A DNA stretch of 64,000 nt from Collybiopsis luxurians FD-317 M1 (lineage: Eukaryota; Basidiomycota; Agaricomycetes; Agaricales; Omphalotaceae), in NCBI GenBank assembly GCA_000827265.1, contig KN834764.1, positions 405,041 to 469,040 on the forward strand, in the 5' to 3' direction. The position numbers and the translations under genes are program-made. Under the pieces are notes generated by a model. That model saw only the letters and a list, made by a program, of their open reading frames with translations, ran no database searches and was not told where the DNA came from. This document shows positions 46,125 through 56,410 of this stretch, in pieces (the stretch's first letter is position 1; each line of letters opens with the position of its first letter).

Positions 46125-46527
46125 CTATAGGATGATCTTGCCGTGAAGTATAAGAGAAGTTTAACTGTTGTACATGTAACAAAGAATAATTCAATGATTG
46201 CGCACCCAACTAGTTGAGCCCTGATGGTATCGTACGCCGTCAACTGAGATAGCAAGTCCACCGCTTTGAAACTGCAATGTAAGTATTTCCAAGGCTTAAG
46301 CGAGCAGAAAATTCGGTCTTAGAATGGGACCACATTCAGAGCGTGGCTTTTTGTCGTCGGCCCGAGATCCAGTCGAAACTTGAAATATTATCTTCGAATT
46401 CAGGACGTCCTCAACCAACTGCGGTTGGATGATGAGGTAGAATGTAAAATTTGAGCGCCTATAAAGGACATTCAGTTACGCGTAACAAGCGCCCAAATAA
46501 ACGCTGGTCAGCTCCTGCTTCCATGTC
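46125..46527. other. Intergenic, COG6 upstream region
   Basis: Contains GAGCGCCTATAAAGGAC (46453-46469) with a possible TATA box about 65 bp before the COG6 ATG, and AAGCGCCC at 46489. Confidence 0.4.
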
Positions 46528-49345
46528 ATGTCGCCGCCAGTTTCCCTTTCTCAAACCAGATCGTCCTCTTCAATAAACTCTGAACGAAAACCCTCAGGCT
46601 CATGGGCATCACAGTCGCGTAATCCGGTCTCTCTTCGTTTGTACAAAGTCTTGGGCACAAATTTTGATGACGAGTCGACCCGAGACGCCTTACAGACACT
46701 TTCCGAGCTGTACGCGTCCGGTAGCTCCTCTGGCTCGGAAACGAACTTGAAAGGAAAGGAAGGAGCCAAAAATGACTTGTCATTTCGAGACGAAGATGAC
46801 GAGGAATTTGAGGAAAAGCGGGCTCATCCATCCGCTGGCACTCTACAGTATGAAGAAAGCACGCCTGGAGAAGCCGCAGGAAAGGCTAGGAAAAATTTGA
46901 AAAGGGATATGGAAGTCAGATTGGCGGAAGGCAGTCGGCATTTCCTAAAGGTTCTAAGTCAAGTCGACGAGGTAGGTGTTTCCCCTCGAACGTTGGATAT
47001 TAGACTCAATTCGTACTCAGAAATTATCAGCGCTTCAAAAACACGTCTCGGCAATGCATGTGAGCTATGACGAGGCAGAGAAGCAGCTGCAACTCACAAA
47101 TGAGTCCAGCAAGTCTTTGCTCGAGCGGGCAGGAAATTTACGCGAAGAGAGGTTCGTCTTTATCTCGTCGAAGATGCATAAACTGAGCGCAAGAAAGACA
47201 GGAAGTGGAAGTCCAAAAATCTATCGTCTCACTTTTTCTTGAACGTTTCACGCTCAATGAAGAAGAGATCGAAGCGCTCACATCGCGCGATGTACCGGTT
47301 GGCAAGCGTTTCTTCCAAGCTATGGATAAAACCGAAAAAATTCGCGAAGACTGTAGAGTTTTAATGGCTGGTGAGGACGGTCCTACAAAAGCCGGGTGCG
47401 TGATTTCTTTATTCTCAGTCAGTTTATTGCAACGTCTCATAAATTGATTTAGAGCAGATATCATGGCATCTACTGCCTCCCAACTCGAACAAGGATACGA
47501 AAAGATTCTCCGTTGGTGTTCGTATGAGTTTCGCCAAATCGGACGTGATTCCCAGCTTGAAGTGAGTACGACGATGCGAGAAGCTGTCCGTCGGCTACGC
47601 AAAAGACCCGAATTACTGAAGTATGCACCGTTCCTTGCCTTTAAACCTCGAATCCTTACACCGGGTTTTTAGTGAATCCCTCGCTTCCCTTTCCCTCACG
47701 CGTCAAACGACGCTTACCTCTTCCTTTCTCACCGCCCTCACCCGAGGCGGACCATCCGGTCTTCCTAGACCTATCGAGCTACACGCACACGATCCCTTGC
47801 GATATATCGGAGACATGCTTGCATGGGTCCATCAGGCTATTGCCGCTGAAAGAGAGTTCCTCGAGGCGCTTTTCAGTGTTAAGAATGATATGCGGATGGT
47901 TGGTAGCGCGAGGGAATTCCGAGAGAAAGGACAGATGAGCGAGGAGGAGGAATGGATCAAAGAGTTGATGGACGCTGCGGTAGGAAAGGTTTGTGTACCG
48001 TTAAAGGTAAGTTTTGTCTAAAATTCTTTTTTTCCCAGCTGAACTTGACGTTCTACTTCTATGATAGGTTCGCGTCCAACAAACCGTTAGGTCACAAGAA
48101 AGCGCCATCATGTCATACAAAATTGCAAACTTGCTACAGTTCTACAAGATTACGATGACTAAAACCATTGGGGACGACGCGATTCTTTCGACAACACTGA
48201 ATGAGTACGATCTATCTATACTTCGAGCGTCTAATCGTTTTCTAAAGCTATTCATCAGAATCACTGACCTAGCGTACAAAGCTTTCTTCGACTCCGTTGA
48301 AGCACAAAGTCGCTTTCTTACTCGAGCTGCGTTGGTATGTGCTAAGTCTGGGTTAGTCTATCCAATCTCATTTGTATGACCCCTCATAGGACCTTGACGA
48401 TGCTTCGCTTACACCTCCGATTCCAATTCTCGACCATGTTCAGATTTTACGTGAGATAATGACGGTATATCAGTCATCTTTGGGAGACGACGAAGAAGGT
48501 GAAACTAACGGCGAAGGAGGAGAAAAGAAAACCAGTCCTGCAGTGACAGGTTTCCTGAAGATCGGCGATGTTATGGTACAGCCGGCTGTGGATATGTGTC
48601 TTAATGCTGCAGAGGGGAAGAAGAGATTGAGGCCTGCTTGGGATCGGGATGTATTCGTGTTGAATTGCTTGAGTTATCTCTTGGTATGTCAAATGTTTGC
48701 TCTCCCCTTTTGTATCATACTAACAGTTGTCACGAAATTTTTAGAGTGTCCTTGAACCTTTCAGATTCACAAAACCCCAGCAAGATGCGATTCAAGAGGC
48801 AATTGATTCACGGGTAGAGGAGTTGACTGAGGAGCATGTAAGCTTTGGTCTTCGACCCTGGCTCTCGACCACACTTATGTATTTTTACAGTTCCATAACA
48901 TCATGGTCGATGCCGGATTGGACAAAGTTGCGGCTTTATGCGAGAATCACGATGGCTCTGTACGTATTCTCTTGCTTATCTCGCGTCAATAAATTCGTTT
49001 ATCTCTTTCTTCGCATAGGAGCCTCTCTCTCACGTCCCAGGCATCCAACCCTCTCAACTCCAATCGGCGCTCGCCTCCTTCTCTCATTGGCTCTCAACCT
49101 CGATTGAAGTCGTATCATCTTCATCACCCCGGCTCTCCCGCCTCACCCTGCAGCGCCTGCACACTCAGATTCATCATGCTGCCCTGGCGCGAATGGCCAA
49201 GACGTACGGGATGATTTGTGAGAGGGTGAGGAGGAAGGAGAACAGATATGAGGCAGCGGCGACGTTGCTTGGGACTGAGAGGCCGTTTGGACAGGTCGGG
49301 TTGTTGTGGCAGATATTTGGGTTGAAGGAAGGGGAGGAGGAGTAG
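46528..49345 (+). CDS. COG6: Conserved oligomeric Golgi complex subunit 6
   Basis: COG6 is one of eight subunits of the COG tether that captures vesicles for retrograde intra-Golgi traffic. Matches are frequent and spliced: [20 protein letters not shown] (coiled coil after the first intron, 46972-47033), [118 protein letters not shown], and a C-terminus [20 protein letters not shown] ending FGLKEGEEE at TAG 49343-49345. The start [15 protein letters not shown] gives a Ser-rich fungal N-terminus; an ATG five bases upstream is out of frame. About a dozen exons; no lesion seen. Housekeeping and single copy in most fungi, so a useful taxonomic marker. Confidence 0.95.
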
Positions 49346-49479
49346 TAGGGTTATAGTGTATTCGATATCAATAATCAATCTGTACGTTTTTCTCGAAAAC
49401 AAACTCAAGTGGCCACTGGCCAACATTCGAGTGAGCGCCTATGCGAGCGCTTTTCCTAGAATCCTTTGTGCCTCTTGCT

Positions 49480-49600
49480 CTTATCATTAAGATACATCCT
49501 TGTCTTCAGTGTGGCGAAAATATCTTAAAGCCTCGCGTCAACATGGACTTTGCCTCCCTGCAGGAAAGATTGGGCTCACGAATGGGTCCAAGTACACAAT
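49480..49600 (+). pseudogene. F-box family copy 4, 5' fragment
   Basis: HPCLQCGENILKPRVNMDFA then SLQERLGSRMGP matches the start of copy 5 (56411). The expected ATG is ATTAAG here. Similarity stops near 49595. The matching 3' end is at 55995-56085, so the gene was split or its middle replaced. The upstream GAGCGCCTATGCGAGCGC (49434-49451) resembles other family promoters. Confidence 0.8.
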
Positions 49601-49783
49601 TCAACAACAGGGAGGATTCATAGGTTGCACAGGTGACACAGCCCACAGTTGATACAATGGAAAAAGGGGGGAGTATGTTACAGGACTGAACATTTTCAGT
49701 GTGGGGAAAATGATGGAAGAAATATGTATCAGGTAATGGAGAATGTGTCAGCAATGAAGAGGACATCAGGAAAAATGCTCTAG

Positions 49784-49956
49784 GCCCAGGCTGCCCAGAG
49801 ATCTCTGGAGACACCCCCAAATCTAGGGATCCTGAGGGACCCTGAGAGATCTCAGAGCAATCTCAAAGCTCCAAAAGACTCCAGGAGAGATCTGAGAGAT
49901 TCCTGGGATCTCTAGGATTTTGGGGGTGTCTCCAGAGATCTCTGGGCAGCCTGGGC
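49784..49956. mobile_element. Foldback MITE, copy 1 (173 bp)
   Basis: The ends form inverted repeats of about 38 bp, beginning GCCCAGGCTGCCCAGAGATC and continuing to CACCCCCAAA. No coding capacity. Target-site duplication not clear. Confidence 0.75.
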
Positions 49957-50224
49957 AAAAGGTAATTTTCCTGATGGAGGAAGACTAAGTAATGTTATAG
50001 AGAGGGAAATTCAATGCATCTAATGCATTTTGGTGAGGTAAAAATTGAGCTGAATTTGGAATCTCATAATCAGCAAGCAGTTGGTGTATTTGAGGCAATG
50101 GGGAACCTGCTGGAATTGGGCTAGAGGAAGGCACAAGGCTACAAGGAGGGATAGGACTTGATCAATATTGTAATGAACTGCAGGATGATGGTCTCAATGA
50201 AAAACATCAGCAAAACTAGTCCTC

Positions 50225-50401
50225 AGCCCAGGTTGTCCAGAGACACTCCCCAAATACTAGGCAGCTTTGAGCAGCTTTGAGGTGCCCTGGGATCTCTGGA
50301 CATCTCTGGAGTGCTCTCAGAGATACTCAGAGATGCCCAGAGCTCCCAGGGCACTTCAAAGCTGCCTAGGATTTGGGGGGTGTCTCTGGAAAATCTGGGC
50401 T
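50225..50401. mobile_element. Foldback MITE, copy 2 (177 bp)
   Basis: Inverted ends AGCCCAGGTTGTCCAGAGAC and its complement, with CTCCCCAAAT...ATTTGGGGGG next inward and AGGCAGCTTTGA / TCAAAGCTGCCT further in. It is related to copies 1 and 3 but diverged. Confidence 0.75.
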
Positions 50402-52727
50402 GTAGATAAGTTTGCTGATGAAGCTGGTGTGACAGGTCTGGGCTGTTGATTCACCAATTCAGATACTGACCACTGCACAAAGAACTCTGACTCAGGTGGT
50501 TGAGACTGCACCATATTTGATACCAACCACAGCATGAATTCATCATCTGAATCTGCTGGTTCTGAGCCATCTTGTACCTGCTGATTCTTCATTTGTTGGT
50601 TTTGTTTGAAGGGTGGATTGTTGTTGTCCCAGTCCCTGATTTGATGAAGAGCATCAATGGCTATCAGCTTGTGCTACTCTTGACTTTCAGAAAGCAAGTG
50701 AGTGACATCTTCAGCTGTGGTAAGCTTTCCTCATGATGCCCAGGCCAGCATAGTGAAATGTGAAGCAGGAAAGAACTCATCAAAAGAAAAGGAATGGAGT
50801 ATCAGATAGAAATCCCTGACTATACTGCAGATGTTTCAAAAATGATCTTCAAGTAATTTCCATTCCAGTACAGGACAATATTTATTGGAGACCTGAGGTG
50901 CATCTGCCTTAGATGGTAAAGATGTGAATACAGAGCCAGGAAAAAAGACTAAAAAATTTATTTCTTCTCTGTGATTATCACAGCACCAACATGAAGTGTA
51001 GTTGAGGCCTAGAAAGATTTCAACACAGAAACTAAAATTAAATACAGAGACTTATGTTCTTGAGTGTTATTACCATTGAAATCTATAAAACCATTTTCAA
51101 TGGCAGCCTTTAGTACAATGGTAGCCAACAACTCTGGGAGATGTATGCTTCTCCTTTGGCCCCAGCTGATAATTTGAATCCTTAGCAGCAAGATTTTTGA
51201 CTGCCCATTTCTCTGCAATCAGTAGGACAAGGCATTGACAGTTACTGCTTTGGCCAGCTTGCCCACCCTGCTGATCAATGTTGATCTCATCTCTGGGCCC
51301 ATCAAATATGACCACAAACAGAAGCTGCACAATATCTATCCCATTTGATGCAGTTTCCATCACAAAAAACACCTTTAGCTCAGGCTGCCTAGGGACACCC
51401 CCTAAATCCTAGGGGACCCTGAGGCTCCCTGGGGATGATTTCAAGGGCCATCAGAGCTCTAGAATCTTACCCAGGGAGTCCAGGGATCCTGAGTGGATCC
51501 TGAGGCTCCCTAGGATTTGAGGGGTGTCTCTAGGCAGCCTGGGCATAGGGACTTTTTCTTGATGTCAGTAGCAATGAGTATACAGACTGCCATTTAGATT
51601 GCAAAAAGATTTGAAGACAATTTTATGATGAAGACTGGAGAACTGTGCATGTAAAACCTCAGTTGGCTGGAGAATGTGTGGTACTTTGACCAAAAATGGT
51701 TTGGTATTGAGATATTCATGTGGGAGTTTAGATACAAGGTAGTCTTAAATTGTGATAGCAAGAGCTTGGTCATCAACATAGACAATTCCTTTTTCAAGCA
51801 ACAGTATTGGTCTTGGACAACCCATGGGAGGTATTAAGAAGTCGAGATTCAATAGATTGGTCTGATTGCCAACTATAGGTTTAACTGCATGAATCAAGTT
51901 TGGGCAGTTGGTTGAGCATTCAATGTCCCGAGTGTTTTCTTCATGCATGTGAAGACTGTTCATTGTGATTGAACAAACACGGGGAGTTAAGGAAGCAGAA
52001 AAAGCAGCAATGGGAGCACTGGACCTAAGCTGAACCCAGATAAGATCACCAATCTGCACAAGTATGAGGCAAAAAGCAGGCTCATTTGCATGAGAGTCTC
52101 CAGCCATCTCAGTAAAGTGAGAGTTATTGTAAATTAGCAGTGAGATTTGTTTGGACCATTTGGATATGTGTAGAAGATGTCAGAATCTTGGTATGTGTGA
52201 TCCTCCTTGAACTTGTTCCAGCAATAAAGCAAAATGCCAATAGGTTGAATGATTTTCAATTTCCTTAAACAAAGTTAGTTATGTGTTGTTTGAAGCATTA
52301 GTAGTTACATACCTTTTAGTCCTTTTCTGAGAGTTGAGGGACTGTATCTCCATTTATGATAATTGACCTGATTCCAAGCTTGTTAAACTCTCGGGCCTGA
52401 GGAGAGCTGAGAACCAAGGGATATAGAGCAAACTGTTGAACTTACATAATTTTCTTGAATCAACTTCAGAGGTGAAATGGAAATAATGATCTTGGAAGGG
52501 TCTATCAGAGCTGGGAGTGCCATTGCAATAGTCTTCCCACTTCCACAAGCTGCTCTCAAAGTAACACCTTTCCTGGCTTCAATGCCAAACACCACTTCAA
52601 GCTGATGCCTCTTTGGTCCTTTGATTCCCCCTGAGGCACAGTCCAATGCTAAAAAACTTCTCCACATCAAGCCAGTTTCTTCTTCTGTGAGTCCAGAGAT
52701 AAATTCAGTATCTTCCAGTAAGTTCAA
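50356..52727 (-). pseudogene. RecQ-like superfamily 2 DNA helicase pseudogene
   Basis: From 52727: MNLLEDTEF..., a helicase start with KRHQLEVVFGIEARKGV, Walker A AACGSGKT (motif I, near 52540) and SPLKLIQEN (Ia). After a splice come FNKLGIRSIIINGDT and, near 52000, FSASL (motif III) with TNCPNLIHAVKPIVG. Past an inserted MITE (51378-51544) are ETASNGIDI (motif V), QQGGQAGQ (motif VI, usually Q..GRAGR), CLVLLIAEKWA and LGPKEKHTSPRV. Stops and frame changes separate the parts, and arginines of motif VI read Gln. The tail to 50356 is acidic. RecQ helicases unwind 3'-5'; many agaric genomes carry repeated copies and some fungi keep them near telomeres. The right border is uncertain. Confidence 0.75.
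51378..51544. mobile_element. Foldback MITE, copy 3 (about 167 bp), inside the RecQ pseudogene
   Basis: Left end GCTCAGGCTGCCTAGGGACA then CCCCCTAAATCCTAGG; the right end is the near-complement CCTAGGATTTGAGGGGTGTC then TCTAGGCAGCCTGGGC. It separates helicase motif IV from motif V, so it inserted after the RecQ gene. Confidence 0.75.
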
Positions 52728-53225
52728 GAACTGGGCAGTAGCTATTCTGAGAGTGGATACTGGAAAAGGTCATTCCATAGTCTTTCTGAGATCGAGGCCA
52801 TTTAAATGCATAAAATTGAGAATTAATTTGACAATATTGATTAATAGTTGGTAAGGAAGGAATGCAAGGACAAAAATTGTATATGAGCACAGTCATTGTC
52901 ATATACATGAACAAGAATGTAAAGCTATGAATACACAATGGGAAAGTTATAGGAACTGCCTGCAACAATGCTTGATCTTAGGGTGGTCACTGGTAGTTAC
53001 CAAAGGATCATTCACAAATGTTTATTTGGCAGCACCAAAGATTGTGAACAATAACAGTGGTATTGGGTGCCCAGCCTCTGCCATGTTCTTGAGCATATTG
53101 GCTGAAAGCGATATTACACAATGTATAAATACTCATACAACTACTTGGCAACCACTGGCAAAGTTCTCCAGTTGGCCCCCAAGATATTCACTCCATGTGT
53201 ACCCTTCCACCACTTGAAATTTGAA

Positions 53226-54524
53226 CTATAGTCTTTCCGGCATGGTTAAGCCTTCCAAAGTCTGGTTGATATCAAAGGACCCAATTACTGAAGTGTTGTC
53301 TAAGTTGACCAAAATGACAACTGCTATAGGGTACCATGCCTGAGAAATTTATTCATGAAGGTCAGCTGGGATGGTGGAAGAAGTGTCAGAACTTACAGAA
53401 GCAAGCATAAAAATGCTAGCAATAATTTGAAAAGCTGGAGAAGAAGCTCCAATTGTAGGTTGATACTTGATCAACAGAACAGAGATAACAAAAAGGACTT
53501 GTATTATGCAATACACAGCCCCAGATTCAATCAATAGAAGTAGGATATTCTCGACCCTGGTTCTTCCATGGAAAGCACCTTTCATGGTATAATGGTGATG
53601 CCTGCATGGAAATATGAATTGTAAGGAATAATTACTTATATGAGAAAGTTTAAAAGCACTTGCCATGCCTTCCATGCAATCAGACCAGTTGTAAATATGT
53701 TAACCACCAGAGAAACCACATAACATAACCAGTCCATTATTGTGACAGAGTTAGCATCCAACAACTTGATGTCAATATTATCCAGAATGGAATCAGCAAT
53801 TTGAGCTCCTATGTAGTAAGTATCATCGTTCAGCAAATGTGTCATCCTTGAATAGGTTAGCCACACACCAATATTTACAATCATGAGAAGTGTAAGTGCA
53901 ACCTGCCAATGCTGTTCCCGCTGAAACAAAATCCAAGCCCTCCAGACTACAGTGAAATCACTCAAAACTACCTGGCCATTGGGATCAAGTCTCTGAACAA
54001 GAAACAAACAAGAAAATCTTACAGAAATTGCAACAGACCAAGGCAGTGAATAATCAATGGCTAAAGTTTTTTCGGTTGATATTTGGGTTGCAGCTTCAAG
54101 TATTCCCTGTACATTTGGTTCTACTTGTACAAATATAACCAGGTCTTGCATGAGTGGGGTTGCCACACAACCAAAGGTATTCCAAGTCAAGGCAATAAAT
54201 ATAATAATCAAGCAGGCAAGAAGAACAACTCTGGAATGTGTCAAGGGTTTAGTTCTATCAAAGTGCCAAATCAAACAGATGTGTAAGTTGAAAATTGTAG
54301 TAACAATCAACAATCTTTCATACATCAGGATGTAACTGGCAACGAGCATCCCTAAAGCTGATACTCCTGCAAGAAGTGGTTTATTGTCAACTAGTCTGCT
54401 GTGGAATAAAGGATTTCATACAATACATACCAAAGCCGGTTACCCCCACTAGTATGGTAGTTATGATGTTTTTATAGATAATAGTGGCGTCAGAACTAAG
54501 GAGCTTTTGCTCTTCCGGAGTCAT
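53226..54524 (-). CDS. Multi-span membrane protein of an agaricomycete-specific family
   Basis: Start MTPEEQKLLSSDATIIYKNI at 54524. An intron after GVTGFG leads to VSALGMLVASYILMYERLL. Membrane spans are ILVGVTGFGVSALGMLVASY, VVLLACLIIIFIALTWNTFG, WQVALTLLMIVNIGVWLTY, WLCYVVSLVVNIFTTGLIAW, AVYCIIQVLFVISVLLI and AWYPIAVVILVNL. DFTVVWRAWIL, GRTRVENILLLLIESGAVYC and the final NLDNTSVIG fit a 7TM family abundant in agarics, function unknown. Stop TAG 53228-53226. Oddities: a 30-nt in-frame segment (GTAAG...TTCAG) before RLDPNGQ is either a very short intron or coding, and the donor after WKAWQ is not canonical, so the gene may be slightly damaged. It lies in CpG-poor DNA. Confidence 0.65.
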
Positions 54525-55994
54525 GGCTGAAGAACAGGCACTTTGTACGGTCACCTCAAGTAGTTCATTTATACCACAAACTCCAAAGTCACATGATACA
54601 GTTGCTGTGAGAAATGGTAACGAGTTAATAGAATGAAATGTAATTACAGGTGCATGGATTGATTTAATGAAACTTCAAGTCTATACTTCCGTGATTTTAC
54701 GCCTATTCTAAGACAGGCAATTTTGAATTGGTCTAACAAATTGTATAAGTTGCGAGAACATTAGACCAATTCAGAGTCAAGAGATGAACTTTGGACATAC
54801 GTCGGACACAGGTGAGGTGTCAACGTGTCGAGAAGAGACGAGAGAAAGAGATTGATATAATCACGATCAAAAATCACTCACTCATCAACTAACTATACGG
54901 ACAGTTCATTGCCCATATAAGTATCTATCTAATATGCATCATTATCCTGTTTTGTAACAAAAATTTAGCAAAACCAACGGACAGGATACTTCATTGGCAG
55001 TGCTTACCTTCAACCATGGTGCCACCGCTTCTCAACATACGCTCCTTCATCTGAGGTCAAATAATCCTCATTCACCATTCATTCTGATTGTTGAACTAAA
55101 GTTGTATACATATTCATGCGACATACAACAGCCCCATGATCATTACAATCAATTCATTAAAAGAAGAAAATAAAATGACCAACTAGAACCCGAATAACAT
55201 CCTAGGAGCGAGCGGAGCGGAACATTACTCGAGAACCCCCGCAGTCCTTCGAGTTACTTGTTTCACCCTAGGCCAGCTTGGCTTTGAATGCATCACATTT
55301 GAAGCGAGATAGGTGGAACAAATCTTTGGCAATGGTGGCGGCGAGGGCAGTGGTTATTGTCCAGTTAGATCTATGGAGCAACCAGCATTAATGGATTGGA
55401 CACAAGAGATGCGGGGCGAAGGCGAACTGAATTGACATTCTTTGCGTCACCGCCCACCCTCCATACAATGTCGCTTGTTTCCTAGTTCTAGAAGATCATA
55501 AACTTGAGGGCATCCATATCCCAACTGCCGATATCTTTAACTCCCCATGAATAGATGAACATTAATGTTGATACATGGGAGAAGGTGAACTGCCAAACCT
55601 CCTCACGACTTTTCAGTTCTTGAACAGCTTCGGGCTACCCTTGGACTTAAGGAAAGCATACGTATTTGAATCATCGATTGTTAGTGTATATTGTCTGCTT
55701 ACAGGAGACTAATTTGAATGTCGACCAAGCCTTGTTACACCAAGCAAGAATGGTATAGGTGATAGGTGATCCACTGTTCATCACTGGATGACTTGGGAAA
55801 GAGACATGGTAGGTGAGCCTCTCTAAATGCAACTTTTCGAGAGGTAATAACCCCAGACTTTGACTTTGACGATCTGGTCGTCCCCGCAAAAGGCCATGGC
55901 AGATATGGCGGCCTAAGTTTTCATTGCCAAACATTTAAACATAATATTAATTGACGCGACACTCTTTTCGTACGCGTCAGGGGTACCCAAAGTT
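54525..55994. other. Region without a recognised gene
   Basis: Contains the upstream region of the membrane-protein gene. CpG returns to normal near 55200. A minus-strand open frame at 55671-55934 has no motif. It ends at the 3' fragment of the split F-box copy. Confidence 0.35.
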
Positions 55995-56085
55995 GGTTTG
56001 TGGGGGGGTAAAGACTGCAGTTTATACGCCCTTGGAACGCCTCGAGGAGAGTGGAATGAGGGTTGTTGTGTTGTGGAAAAAGTAG
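55995..56085 (+). pseudogene. F-box family copy 4, 3' fragment
   Basis: GACTGCAGTTTATACGCCCT then TGGAACGCCTCGAGGAGAG matches the last 90 bases of copy 5 (58000-58080), ending with TAG 56083-56085 (ERLEESGMRVVVLWKK). It is the counterpart of the 5' fragment at 49480-49600. Confidence 0.8.
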
Positions 56086-56410
56086 GCTTGAAAGTGAGAG
56101 TACGGCACTGAATATCCGCTCAACAATGAGCTAGGAGGGGAAGAGGACAGGTATGAAACGTTGTTTGAGACAGAGAAGTGCATAGATAGGTTGGGCCGCT
56201 GTAGCCACCTTGGGCATCAGGTAAGGGATTATCTATTACGTATTCAGTATATATGCAGAAATGGAAATGGAATGAGTGAGACTGGGATACATCATTTCGC
56301 CACATTTCGACACCCACTCCTTAGTATAGCCTTATGTGAGCGCTTATTCCAGATTGCGCCTTTCTTCTTGCTTTGTTCTGCTCAGATTCTGCTCAAATTC
56401 TGCTCTTATC
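56086..56410. other. Intergenic, F-box copy 5 upstream region
   Basis: Includes TGTGAGCGCTTATTCC near 56335, a form of the GCGC motif shared by family members. No gene. Confidence 0.4.

Noticed and set aside
49784..51544. CRISPR-like array from the repeated CCCAGGCTGCC blocks
   Set aside because: The repeats are paired inverted ends of three separate MITEs, not direct repeats with uniform spacers, and the genome is eukaryotic.
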